In this document: positions 21,361 through 31,489 of the stretch, in pieces
How positions within the stretch are numbered: position 1 is the first letter of the stretch
Layout: each line of letters begins with the position of its first letter
Source of the DNA: Mesostigma viride
Taxonomy: Eukaryota; Streptophyta; Mesostigmatophyceae; Mesostigmatales; Mesostigmataceae
Direction of reading: 5' to 3'
Length of the DNA stretch: 64,000 bases
NCBI GenBank assembly: GCA_009746045.1
Contig: RPFO01000015.1
Location: 2,778,932-2,842,931, forward strand
Notes under the pieces: generated by a model
What the model saw: the letters and a program-made list of their open reading frames with translations, nothing else
What the model was told of the DNA's origin: nothing
The model's database searches: none
Made by a program: the position numbers and the translations under genes

Positions 21361-22377
21361 TCAAGGAGAGGGCTCCCGTCGCCCCACAGGGGTCATATTA
21401 CAGATCATCGCCCCGGGATGCGCGCATAAATCCACTTCGAAGGCGATCTGATATGGGGACGTCTTCTGCCGACCCAGCCTGGACAGTTCCACCCACGTGC
21501 CCCGGGGCCACATGGCCAGGAACCCAGCAAGATACTGGGGGTGGGTAAAGAGAAGGGTCAGCGCCGACCAATCTGCCACCCCACAGCGGTGATCACGAAC
21601 AAACTTCACCCCCATCATGAAAACCTCAGTGCGCACGTGATCCTCAATGATTGTCGCCCTTGGTACCCCTACAATATCAGGCACCACCCGTTCCAGGAAG
21701 GCACGCCCTTCCGCCGGGGCCACCTTGGGCGGCGTAACCACGTGCCCCACTCCATCCACCTGATACCTCCAGTCCCACCAATCCTCGGTACCGAACCGCA
21801 CCGTGTGGCCCACCGTCCGGGGAAAACGAAGGTCGTCGGGTTGCGGTAAGGGCAGCGGAGCCTGTGGGAAGAAGGCGATTTCTAGTTGTTCCCAGTAGGC
21901 ACCACGGTCAACCGCACACCAAGGACCCGCTTGAAAAACCAAAGGGGCGGGCAGGTGCATGCCAGAAGGGACCGAGATCACAGGTCCCTCGAACACCACA
22001 CACAACTTTTCCGTCCGAGGCCCCGGCCCACCATGCCTTACTGCCCTCCCCGGAATTGTCCGTATGAAATCCCCCAGTGACCACTCCTCGTGTGAAGCTG
22101 CCCGGGAAGCCGCATCGTAGCCTACTGAGGCGGCGACTGAGTGATCGCCCTGGCGCCCGAGCTGGTCCAGCATACGCTGTATCAGACCCTGCCCGGACTG
22201 CACCGCTGCCACGAGTGTCTCGATGGTGACCACGGGTTCCGCCGGCACCATGACTCCCGTCACGTTGGGACCTTCCGCGGCCATCCGTACGTTAGGTAAG
22301 CGCGGTCCCTCCGCGGGAAGGTGCGAGCGTCGATCCGAGGTGGTGGGTCTGCTGGGTCCCTCCGCAGGACGTGACAT
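21361..22377 (-). CDS. second extra ORF downstream of pol in element B, unknown function
   Basis: A 338-codon frame starts at the ATG at 22377, overlapping the end of the previous ORF by 86 bp. The N-terminus repeats AEGP motifs. The rest looks globular, with tryptophan-rich stretches (EDWWDWRYQ, FLAMWPRGTWVEL), and has no signal peptide or membrane segment, so it is not an envelope protein of the usual kind. It is followed by about 240 bp and the polypurine tract. It could belong to a subgenomic or spliced transcript, or be made by frameshift from the previous ORF. I do not recognise a family. Confidence 0.6.
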   Translation of the reverse strand: MSRPAEGPSRPTTSDRRSHLPAEGPRLPNVRMAAEGPNVTGVMVPAEPVVTIETLVAAVQSGQGLIQRMLDQLGRQGDHSVAASVGYDAASRAASHEEWSLGDFIRTIPGRAVRHGGPGPRTEKLCVVFEGPVISVPSGMHLPAPLVFQAGPWCAVDRGAYWEQLEIAFFPQAPLPLPQPDDLRFPRTVGHTVRFGTEDWWDWRYQVDGVGHVVTPPKVAPAEGRAFLERVVPDIVGVPRATIIEDHVRTEVFMMGVKFVRDHRCGVADWSALTLLFTHPQYLAGFLAMWPRGTWVELSRLGRQKTSPYQIAFEVDLCAHPGAMICNMTPVGRREPSP

Positions 22378-23920
22378 CGACGACCCGGCCTGGGCAGGCC
22401 GGGGACGTGGCTCTGGGAGACCAAGAAGTTAGGCTCCGGTGGAACCTCTTCCGCTTGGGACCGAGGCTCCAGGGAGACATGGAAGGTGGGCTCTTCTTGG
22501 CCCCATCGATCGGGGTGCCAGAGGGAACCTCATCAAACGGCTCCTCTCTAGCCGGCCGTTCTGCCCTAGCCACCGCGGTCTCCTCCGTCCGCCGTCGCCG
22601 ACTCTCTCGCTCCCGCTCCAGCTCCACCGCGGACCCCCACGTGCGCGCCCATTGCCGATCCTCAAGCCGACGAGAGGGTGGTGACGCTTGGCGAGCGGGG
22701 CGTACCTCGGTCCCGGAGTCTGAGCGGGAACGCGAGCGGGAGGGCGGGGATGGCGAGCGACGACGTGCCGGCCACTCCGGAGCACGTCGAGGGGCGGTTT
22801 GACTGCCTCCGCCCCATCCGGTAGCCCTCGGAAGACTCCGCGCCTCGCGCCCTGGAGGTCGCCCCCAGCCCGTCGCCGGCGGTGGCGCCTCATAACGAGG
22901 CACAGGACGGTTTCTCGCGCCGCTCTCCTGGGAGCCCCGAGAGGGCGGATCCCGCGGAGGGGAACGAGAATGAGGGCGTGGAGGATGGTCGTCGGAATCA
23001 GAGTCATACTCCTCACTCCCATCGTCCTGGTCCTCATCATCCATGGCCACGATGCGATCCAGGGCCTGCCGTAACGAATACTGCCCCTCACGCAGACATT
23101 TTTCACCCCGTAGCGCCCCCTCCGGCGGAAGATACCGAGGAAAATGGCGTTCCAGCAGCTTCCGCACCAGGGGTGGGAGTAGGAGGAGAAGGAGCCGTGG
23201 GAATGCCAGACCCGCTTCCAGCGTGTTCATGCACGCGTGACAGGAGCACTCCCGCTCATGTGTTTCCCAGTCGGTCCCGACCACCACGCCGTTGCGCGCA
23301 GCGGTGCGGGTCTCGATCCGAAACCTCGCGTTGCGCCGCACGAACCCTCTGAAAGTCTCCATCTGCACAGGGCCGACCCGCGCCATAATGGAGTCAGCGC
23401 GGAGTTCCGACGGCATCTGATTACGGCGACGACGTCGTCGTTCCAACAGGGCTTCCCCCTCCCGACCATAGTCACGCAAGAACACCCGGGGATTGAACGT
23501 CTCCTCGTTCAGCTCCTTCACCAGCTGTAACGTACGCGTGTCCGGTGCTCCGGGCCTTGACGATGTTTCTTGCCGGCGCTCGCGCCCAGATGAGGGCCCC
23601 GTCTGTCCACTCCCATCTCTCGAGCCCCCGGCCCCCGGTGCACCCTTTCGGGCCGCAGGCTCTCCACGAGCTATCTGCGTCCTCGCCCCCACTTCCGGTT
23701 CTGGGACCTCAGGATCGTCGGGTATATCCATGTCGACCAGATCTCCCTCGCTGGACTCCCCATCTGCTTCCCGGAATCCTGCGTCTGCAGCCTCCACGGC
23801 GCCGACGGAAATCTGGCCCCTGGGAAGCGCCTCCGCGGCGTCCCCCTGCACAGCCCACACACAAGATGCCAGGGCGTTAGTCGGCGTGTACCTGATACCC
23901 AGCTCACACACCACCCTCAC
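22292..23920 (-). CDS. first extra ORF downstream of pol in element B, SR-rich, unknown function
   Basis: A 542-codon frame starts 26 bases after the pol stop. It has an acidic N-terminal part (SSEGDLVDMDIPDDPEVPEPE), a central region with FNPRVFLRDYGREGEALLE followed by six arginines, a Cys cluster (CSCHAC) and a short hydrophobic run (FPRLLLLLLPPLV), an acidic stretch (DDEDQDDGSEEYDSDSDD), and a C-terminal Arg/Ser-rich domain (SPSPPSRSRSRSDSG). The layout is gag-like or RNA-binding in character, but I see no zinc knuckle. High GC content opens several overlapping frames here, so this reading is the best supported rather than certain. Confidence 0.6.
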   Translation of the reverse strand: MRVVCELGIRYTPTNALASCVWAVQGDAAEALPRGQISVGAVEAADAGFREADGESSEGDLVDMDIPDDPEVPEPEVGARTQIARGEPAARKGAPGAGGSRDGSGQTGPSSGRERRQETSSRPGAPDTRTLQLVKELNEETFNPRVFLRDYGREGEALLERRRRRRNQMPSELRADSIMARVGPVQMETFRGFVRRNARFRIETRTAARNGVVVGTDWETHERECSCHACMNTLEAGLAFPRLLLLLLPPLVRKLLERHFPRYLPPEGALRGEKCLREGQYSLRQALDRIVAMDDEDQDDGSEEYDSDSDDHPPRPHSRSPPRDPPSRGSQESGARNRPVPRYEAPPPATGWGRPPGREARSLPRATGWGGGSQTAPRRAPEWPARRRSPSPPSRSRSRSDSGTEVRPARQASPPSRRLEDRQWARTWGSAVELERERESRRRRTEETAVARAERPAREEPFDEVPSGTPIDGAKKSPPSMSPWSLGPKRKRFHRSLTSWSPRATSPACPGRVVDVTSCGGTQQTHHLGSTLAPSRGGTALT

Positions 23921-23945
23921 CCTACACCCTACCGGATGTGGTCTG

Positions 23946-24707
23946 CTAACGCAACTGGTGCGTCTTCTTATATGCTTCTAGTAAGCGGGCGCACCCCGCT
24001 AACTCGGTAGCGGTGCGCCAGGAGTCCTCAGACTCGTGTTGTGCGAATCGCCATCGCACCCGGTATTGTCGCTGGAACCCTCGTCCCCGTTTGACATCCC
24101 GGTGTCCCACGATCGCTGCCACCTCGTCCTCCTGTTCCCCCGTGTCCGGATTGAACTCCAGTGGGGCTGGGGGATTGACCCTGCCCTGAATGGTATTCTG
24201 GTGATACAACTTGAGCTGGTCACGGTGGAAACGGTTGGACGTGAGGTTCCATGACACTGGAATGTCCACCTGGAACATGACGTCGTCGAACTTGGTGAGG
24301 ACCTTGTAGGGACCCAGGAACATGGGTCGGAGCTTAGTCTTCAGCTCCTTCTCCACCTTGTGCGAAAATCGCCCGATCTGCGGGCCCTCAACCAGGACCC
24401 AATCGCCCACCTCGATGGACGGCGTCCGGTGATCCCGCTTGCCGGCTGTCCTCTCCAGATACCGCGCTGCCGCTGCGCGATAGCCCTGAACCGCGCTGTT
24501 ATGCGCCTGGTGCATCCGCTGCAGCAACCGCTCAACCCCTGCAGGGTATCCAGCTTGACCTGATCCTCTCCAAGTTCGTGGCTCCCAAGCAAGTCGAGCG
24601 GTGTGAGAGGGTGTCGGCCGGAGTTGAGGAAAAAGGGGGTAAACCCATGGGCGGCCTGGGGGGCATTGTTCAGGGAAAACTCCACCAAGCCCAGAAGTTC
24701 TTCCCAA
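23946..24707 (-). pseudogene. integrase C-terminus with GPY module and chromodomain, element B
   Basis: The frame covers VGDWVLVEGPQIG, the GPY/F module (RPMFLGPYKVL) and a C-terminal chromodomain: EVAAIVGHRDVKRG, QYRVRW, then DSWRTATEL and ARLLEAYKK. Aromatic residues at the expected cage positions (Y, W, W) are kept. Chromodomains of chromoviruses tether integration to methylated-histone chromatin. The frame is displaced from the integrase core upstream by a frameshift near 24550-24700. Confidence 0.85.
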
Positions 24708-26215
24708 TTGCTGCCCACCGTGTCGGTGTAGTGTCGCATGGTCTCTTGCACCGTGCGGTTCAACCGCTCCACCAGGTGCGACGACGAGCTGTGGTAGGCC
24801 GTGCCCAGCGACACCTTGGTGCCCAGTTGCTCGAAAAACTCCTGCCAGAATTTGGCCGTGAAGAGCTTGTCGCGGTCAGAGATGAACTGCCGGCTGAGCC
24901 CGTGAAACCGAAACACGTGCGTCAGGTATATCTTGGCGCACTCCTCCGCTGTGAGGTCGACCGGACACGGAGCCAGGTGACACATGCGCGTCAGGCGGTC
25001 CACGAACACCAAGACCATGCTGTTGCCGTTCTTCGTCTTCTTAAACGGGCCGATGAAGTCCATCATGATAGAATCCCAAGGACCCATAGGATCCGGCAGC
25101 GTCTTAGGGACGGCCTGAGAGCCCGTGTTCCTGGACTTCATGATCTGACACGAGGGGCACTGGCGCACATACGTCTCGATATACTCCTTCATCCCTGGCC
25201 AGTAGAAGTGCTTACGTGCCCGGGGAAGGAGACGGTGACTTCCCTGATGTCCGCCCAGAAGAGAATCATGGAGCTCGTGAAGCAAGGCAGCCCTACAAAG
25301 CTCAGGAACATACAGCCGCCATTCCTCCGGCTGGGGACTCACGAACAGGCGCCCCTCCTGGAACTTGCAAGGATAGGCCCCCATCTGCTGGGGATGTGCC
25401 CGGATGGCTTCAAGTGCTGCTTCCTCCGTGATCGTGAAACGGCTGATCAGCATCTCCAAGTCCGACGTGACTGTGAACGCGTCCGCAGCCGGTTCTGCCG
25501 CATCCGTACCCGCCTGGTTGACGAATTCTGAGAAGACTGTGGGAGGGCCGAGCGGCTGAAGCTGAAAAATTCCCTGGGGCGGCACCACATGACTAAGGGG
25601 CACGCGCGCATGCGACCCCTCCCCCTCCCCGGGGGTGTCCACGTCCTCGTGGGCGCTTGGTTGAACCGTCTCCTCCGGGAGGGGTGACAAGTCATCCATG
25701 GTGGTGTGCCCAAGATGAAACAAGTGGCGGGCCTGGGGAGACCGTGGTTCCACACCGTAGGCGGTCCCCGGGGCGGCCACTGGGACACAGGTGGTATGCA
25801 GCACGTCCATGTCCTCGTAGAACCAATAGTCCGCCCGTCGCGAGAGGGCGTCGGGCACCACATTGTCCGCGCCCTTGACATATTGGATCTTGAACGGCGC
25901 AAACTGTGACAGGTACTCCATCCACCGCGCCTGGCGGGGCGTCAAGTTGGGCTGCACCAGGAGGTGGGTGAGCGGCCGGTGGTCCGTGTGGATCACCAGG
26001 CGATGGGGGTCGAGATCCCCCTGCTCACTGATGGCCACCGAAAACTGGGCCCCCAAGAGATGATGACGCCACGTGTGGCAGCTGTAGACTACTGCCAGGA
26101 GTTCCTGCTGATGCACTGGATAATTCCGCTCCGCCGGAATCATCGTGCGTGAGATGTACTCGATGGGCTGAAGGCCCTTGCCTTGGTCCTGCAGGAGAAC
26201 ACCCCCGATGGCCAC
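24341..26215 (-). pseudogene. RNase H and integrase core, element B
   Basis: A 624-codon frame. RNase H: AIGGVLLQDQGKG, YPVHQQELLAVVYS, HTDHRPLTHL, ADNVVPDALSRR; its first Asp (DASK) is just upstream in this frame. Integrase: HHCC zinc domain (HDSLLGGHQGSHRLL, CPSC), then the DDE core with IMMDFIGPF, FISDRDKLF and the VERLNRTVQ segment. The usual HPQTDGQ loop reads HSSSSHL, an odd replacement close to the catalytic Glu. The frame ends in the integrase C-terminus, where the next frame takes over. Confidence 0.85.
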
Positions 26216-27045
26216 CTTACTGGCGTCCGTGCCACGACGAAAGGAAGGGCCGGATCCGGCAGGACAAGGACTGGCGCTGTGGTGAGGTGGCGCTTAAGCG
26301 CCTCGAAAGCCTGTTGGCACTGCTCAGCCCAAAGGAACGGGGTACCCTTCTTGAGAAGAGCGTTGATCGGGGCGGCGATGGTGGCAAACCGCGGGATGAA
26401 CCGTCGGTAGTAAGATGCCAATCCCAGGAAACTGCGCACCCCTTTCACGTCCGTAGGGACAGGCCATTGCTGGACGGACTCGATCTTCTCAGGGTCGGTC
26501 GCGATGCCGTCCGCGGACAGGGTATGGCCCAGAAACGGCACGCAGCGACCGGCGCGCACCTTGGCCTTCCGCGCCGACAGGTGCTCATCCTCCATGATCT
26601 GCAGCACGGCGTCCACATCCTCCAGGTGCTCCTCGAACGTCTTGGAGTACACCAGGATGTCGTCCAGATACGCCAGCGCGCACGTGCGCTTGTAGGTCCA
26701 GGGCGGGCGCGCCCCCTTCTGCGGGTCCGCCAGGTCCTGGGAGACCTGCGGCAAGTGGGCTGTGCCCATCACCGGACGGAGGATGTCATTCATCAGCATC
26801 TGGAAGGACGCAGGCGAATTACACAGCCCCATTGCCGCCACCCGAAACTGGTAGTGACCGAAGGGCGTAGCGAACGCGGTCTTGTGGCAGTCTTCTGGCG
26901 CGATGCGCAGCTGCCAAAACCCGTCCGCACAGTCGATGACGGTGAAACACGTAGCCCCCTGGACACGGTTGAAGATGTCGTCGATCCGCGGTAGAGGATA
27001 CCGGGACTTGACGGTGATGGCGTTCAGCTTCCGGTAATCAGTCAC
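26140..27045 (-). pseudogene. reverse transcriptase, element B
   Basis: A 301-codon frame with the chromovirus RT motifs DYRKLNAITVKSRYPLPRIDD, FTVIDCADGFWQLRIAPED, MGLCNSPASFQ, the catalytic AYLDDILVYS, FLGHTLSADG and the GVRSFLGLASYYRRFI segment that leads to RNase H. All catalytic aspartates are present. Frameshifts separate it from protease upstream and RNase H downstream. Confidence 0.9.
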
Positions 27046-27871
27046 CAGACGCCACTTGCCCCTGGCTTGGGAACGAGCAGCACGCCCGCTGAGAAGGGGC
27101 TGTTGCTGGGTTCAATGAGCCCAGCGTCGAGCAGTGAAATGAGGATCTTCTTGAGCTCCACCAGCTCGACTGGGCCCATGCGGTACATGGGAGACACGGT
27201 AGGCCCGGAACCCTCCTGGAGCTGGACACGATGTAACACCGATCGATTGGGAGGGAACTGGGGGGTGCGATCCGCGAAGAGAGCAGTGCGCTTCTCCAGG
27301 ACGGCATTGAACCGCGCCAGCTCGTCCGGTGTGAAGCCGGCACCAATCTCGTTAAGCAGGCCTGAGTGCTGTCCAGGTCTATCCGGTACATCGCGTACTC
27401 CTTGCCCTTCCGGAGCTGGCGCGCCAGCGTCTTGCTACTCATCAGGATCTGGGACGCTGGTCGAGGCCCGTCCGCCGAGCGCTCGTGTGTAATGTTATGG
27501 ACCTCAGCGGCCTGTGCCCTATACTCGCTGTCTGGGCACCAGAATGAACCGTCCGGAAACCAAACTACCCGCCGGCGCACACTGATGTCCACATCCTGCT
27601 TGTCCAGCCAGTCCACTCCAATGATGATGTCGGCAGCGCCCAACGGCGCAATAGTCGCCACCAGGTCCACCGGCGTGCCCTGCAGCACACCCTTGATGTC
27701 TGCTAGGCCCGGCGATTGGTGTCGCCGGCCGTCTGAGTAGGTGACATACACTGCCGTGGTGTGAGGTCGTGGTACCAGGCCCAGCCGACGCACCAGGGCC
27801 TCGTTGATGAAGGACGTGGAGGCGCCGGTGTCGACCAGGAACTTCACGTCCATGATCGTTTTCTCCTTCAA
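27038..27871 (-). pseudogene. retropepsin protease and start of pol, element B
   Basis: The frame starts MKEKTIMDVKFLVDTGASTSF, with the active-site DTGA, and has the second retropepsin signature IIIGVDWLD about 65 residues later. Part of the RT N-terminal region lies in another frame from 27240 to 27040 (the QEGSGPTVSPMYRMGPVEL and EPSNSPFSAGVLLVPK segments), showing a further shift. Confidence 0.85.
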
Positions 27872-29087
27872 ATACGGATCAAGGACGGTGGGAGGGACCA
27901 GTAACCCTCCGCTGAAAAGAAACAGATGCGCGAATCTCCTTGAGATGCACGCGCCGCCGGTTGGGTGGACGCGTCTGCGGCCACGTTATTGACGTCTACC
28001 TCTACTCTAGTTGACTCCGCGTCTGGGCTACCATCTGATTTTTCTACCCTATCCCCTACCCCGGGACCCAAGCCCACGGGCAGGGCTACTACTCCCGAGG
28101 AGCGGTGGGACGGGAGGCCGCCTCGCCCGACCGCCCGCCCTCTTCCCCCCCTCCTCCTCTTCGTCAGCCCCCTCCTCGTCGTCATACTCGTAGCCTGCCA
28201 CTGCCTGCGTATGGCCGAAGAGGAGGACTGTCGCCGCGCCTCAATCTCGTTGACCGCGCGCAACACGCCCTTGGTAGAGCTGGTCGCGGGTGGTCGCGGC
28301 TGCTGGTACTGCGTCGGGACCTGTCTGGCGTGCTGCAGGCGAGCCGCACGCTCACCCGCGTTGCGGGGTCGGTCCCGAGGACCGGAGGAGTCGGGGCGGC
28401 TGCCGAAGGCCGGGCCAGAGAAACGAACACTGGGTTCCCCTTCTCCTGCCCACGACTGGCGTGCTTGCCCCGGAGCTTGGGGCAGTCGCGCTTGAGGTGC
28501 CCCACCTCGCTGCACATGAAGCAGCGCGCCTTGCTAGCGTCGATCGCGTTGACGCCATGGTCAGTGTAGCCCTCGTCAGGGTCGTCGAGGTACTCGTCCT
28601 CCTCCTCGCCGGCGAACTCAGTGGAGTACATCTGATTCACCCGTCGCGGGGGAGCTGGTCTGAAGAAACGGCGCACTGAGGGTGCACGCCCGCGAGCCAC
28701 TACGTCGGCCACCTGTAGGAGATACCTCTGGATATTCAAGATGTCCCACTCCTCCCAAGGGACATCAGCGTAGTGCTTGAATACCTCGTCCTGCAGCTCA
28801 GGACAGAGTGCCTCGATGAACCTGCTCTTGTACTCATACCAGGTCATGTCAGCCAGGTAGGCGGCGCTGGACTCGAACTTAGACAGAAACTCGCGATATG
28901 GGGTGGTCCCCTGGCGCAGCTTGCTGAAGGCGATCCGCTCGTGGAGTGTAGCATCTGGGGGCACCAGCTTGCGACGCACCCGGTCCATCAGCTCCGCCAA
29001 GGTTTGCGGGTATGACTGGGACGCGATGCTCTCACAGTTCAAGATGCTCACCACCGAGGGGTCCATACAGGAGTTAACCACTAGCAA
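27868..29087 (-). pseudogene. gag: gag C-terminal half with CCHC zinc knuckle, element B
   Basis: The frame 28182-29087 carries the retrotransposon gag core (LRQGTTPYREFLSKFE, WYEYKSRFIEALCPELQ) and the knuckle CFMCSEVGHLKRDC (C-x2-C-x4-H-x4-C). Homologous low-complexity sequence then passes to the frame 27868-28515. The core binds and packages element RNA. Two frames are needed to read it, so this copy cannot make one gag protein as it stands. Confidence 0.8.
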
Positions 29088-30010
29088 TCAGATCGCTGGT
29101 GGCCAGCTGCCAGTTGTGGTGATTGCGCCAGATGGTATACTGCTGTCGCCACATGCGTCCCCATTCCTCTACCTCGCGCGGTTTCATGTCCGCGTGCAGC
29201 TTGGGTACATTCTTGAAATTGGGCATCGGTGGGGCCTTTACCGCGGCGGTGACGGGCCCACCGACGTCTACGTGGGGGATATCGCCGAAGGTGGGGGGCT
29301 GCGACCGGGGGAGAGAGCCGGATCTGGGCGGCGTACCATGAGTCCGCCGCACCTGTACGGATGAGGGGTGTTCGTACCCCGGGTCATCCAAGGCCACCCT
29401 GCTGAAGCTGAGGTTGCCAGCAGGCGCAGGCGAGGAGACCGCGCTTTGGTCAAGCACCCGTGGGCGCTGCGGTTGAGGTGCCGGGCGCTGGACGGGCGTG
29501 AGTCTCCTCGTCTCGGGTGGTGACACTGCTCCTGGTCTCCCCTGGTCTGGTCCGTGGTCTAGGAGTACCAACGGGCGGGCCCTGCGTGACAGTTCCCTCG
29601 TCCACCTCGTTAGTCCCTTCCAGGTCATCGAACTCGCCATCTGCCCCTGGGATCTCCCCTTCCTCATCCGAATACCAGAGCGCCGTGGGTAACAGGGACG
29701 TGCTGCCGAAGGACACTCTGCGTCTGCCCCGGTGTGTGGGGCCCGGTGGAGGTCCCTGGGGCCGCCCCCGACCTGCCCAAGGATGCGTTGGCCGCCCGGT
29801 GGCTGGCTGCTGATGGCGGTAGTGCAGGGTATCTTCATTCTCGTCCCCTGCTGCTCAGGATCCGATGGTGGCCATTGTGGTCTCGTCTGGAGTTGTTGTT
29901 GCTGTAACCGGGGTTGCCGTTGTTGCTGGGGTTGTTGCTGCTGCTGCTGCTGTGGTTGCTGCTGCTGCTGCTGCTGTCGTTGCTGCTGCTGCTGCTGTTG
30001 CTGTCGTTGC

Positions 30011-30063
<53 letters not shown>

Positions 30064-30367
30064 CTGTTGCTGCTGCTGCGAGCCCCCTGTAGTATCTCTT
30101 GGTCACTTCTGTCCTCTTCCTGCCTGTCAAGGCGTCTAGATTGTCCCCATCCGCTGGGGAACTAGATCTGGATCGTAGGGAGCCTTCCACAGGTCTCTCC
30201 ATGACCTCACCTGTACCTGTCTCTACTTGGACTTGCGGTGGTACCTCTAGCCCTTCTGTACCGTGCTCGTGGTTGTCTACCGGTTCTATCTCTCTATTAT
30301 CTGAATCTCTCTCCCTAAGCTCGTCTTCTGTCTCTCTGGCGTTCCTTGTTTGGTACCGTGTTGGCAT
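29074..30367 (-). pseudogene. gag: gag N-terminal part with CAG-repeat tract, element B
   Basis: The likely gag start is the ATG at 30367 (MPTRYQTRNARETED). The frame passes through the CAG/CAA tract (here read as Ala/Thr), meets TGA near 29855, and stays open beyond it with an acidic segment (SDEEGEIPGADGEFDDLEG). From about 29450 the match continues in another frame (MPNFKNVPKLHADMKPREVEEW). The repeat tract would read as polyglutamine in a different frame, so slippage in it may have shifted the frame. Confidence 0.65.
29895..30080. repeat. CTG/CAG microsatellite in element B gag
   Basis: About 185 bp of interrupted CTG repeat on the plus strand, with TTG interruptions (CAG/CAA on the coding strand). 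Cysteine- or valine-only open frames across it on the plus strand are artefacts of the repeat. Confidence 0.95.
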
Positions 30368-30494
30368 GGTGCTCGTACCGGTACCTTACACAGCAGGCAT
30401 CACCTCCCCAGGAAGAAGAGAGAGAGAAAGAGCAACCACGTGCTATGGGTCTATAGATATAGAACCTAGTATTACTACCTAGTAATAGTATCCT

Positions 30495-30809
30495 CTACTG
30501 TTTGCTAGGGCCAATGGTCAGCTGAGAGAAGGTAACTGTAACTGCTGTCCCCTCCCCCTGACTGCTGAGCGTGGGTGGCTTGGAGCATTCACGTGTGGTG
30601 TGCATCCCCTCAGGCAATGGCATGTGTTCCCTAACAAACCTATCTGCTTCTGTAATGTTGTCAAACCCTTTCCACTTAGCACTAGAGCCTAGAGACAATA
30701 TCTTATCTTTAATGTGCTCCTCACAAGTCTTCCAACTGTAGAATATAGCAGGTCTACCCTTATCTCCGTCATGAGCTACTGCATAGTAAGGAAATCCAGA
30801 CTGTCCACC
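30495..30809 (-). pseudogene. small ORF before gag in B: RNase H1 hybrid-binding/viroplasmin-like domain, split by element C
   Basis: The frame has PYYAVAHDGDKG, AIFYSWKTCEEHI and AKWKGFDNITEADRFVREH. This is the pattern of the N-terminal hybrid-binding domain of RNase H1, also known as the caulimovirus viroplasmin domain (YAV, W-x2-C-x3-V/I, K-x-F, A-x2-F), which grips RNA/DNA hybrids. Element C sits inside it. Without C and one CCACC copy, the frame starts at the ATG at 46352 (MPRRNKLNKG) and totals about 116 codons, ending at TAG (30495), 128 bases before the gag ATG. The domain is normally fused to an RNase H; here it would be a separate protein. Confidence 0.75.
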
Positions 30810-31466
30810 AGTTAGCATATTGGGGCACCAATGTGCTAGATGGATGCAGGTTGAGGAGACCTTTCCAACGCCGTGTCAACCGCCTAGAACAGACAAGGGA
30901 CTAGAAAGTTATCAAGTCCCGAAGTACTGCCGACCGGTGGGCGAGGGCGGGGCACACTCAGGGCATAGTGGACAGGACACGTGGCAGGCCGTGCCTGCAC
31001 AGGCTTAGCCTGGACTCTCACGTGACTGGGACACAGTGTACTGAGGGCTCAACGGTACTGTGGCTAGTAGAAGCCAGTATAAACCAGCCAGCAGGTCTGC
31101 AAGGATGTAAGTCCTTGCAGGACTGTGGCAGGTCCTGTGCTGTCCTAGACACAGGATAGCCAGAGATTCCTGTATGCTGCCTGCAACGAGGATGCAAGGC
31201 AGCGATACGAGGCTCTGGCAATGTAGCGTTGCCCAGCGTTGCTCATGACCGAGGAACAAGGATGGAACGAGGTTGCATATAGCTCGAGGCTCAACGGGGC
31301 AACGAGCGTCTTCACACACGAACCTTGGTCGTCACGACGAGTGGCGAGCCTATCGAGGGTCGTAGGCCTGGTGTGAGGATAAAGGTTGCTAGCCAGCAGC
31401 CTAGGGTCATTCCAGCCGGCAAGGACCAGGAGCTCACAAGCTCTGCTGACGAGTTGCTGCGCAAAT
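30810..31466 (+). repeat. 5' LTR of element C
   Basis: It is 657 bp, starting AGTTAGCATATTGG and ending GCGCAAAT. A TATAAA box at 31078-31083 is a likely promoter. It appears identical to the 3' LTR. Confidence 0.9.
31078..31083 (+). promoter_or_regulatory. TATA box in the element C LTR
   Basis: TATAAA in the context CCAGTATAAACCAG, about 270 bp into the LTR and 410 bp before ORF1. The same box is repeated in the 3' LTR. Confidence 0.55.
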
Positions 31467-31489
31467 CGTACTATTGCTTCCACGCTTTC

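Noticed and set aside
22429-23106. Alternative minus-strand frame inside the first extra ORF of B
   Set aside because: GC-rich overlap frame; the longer frame has a consistent acidic, Arg-rich and SR layout and continues from the pol stop.
29732-30139. Plus-strand cysteine-rich open frame
   Set aside because: It is the TGC reading of the CTG repeat inside the minus-strand gag of B; no domain and no start context.
31325-31489. Extension of element C ORF1 into the LTR
   Set aside because: The extra codons lie inside the LTR, downstream of the TATA box but without a plausible conserved start; the ATG at 31490 is preferred.
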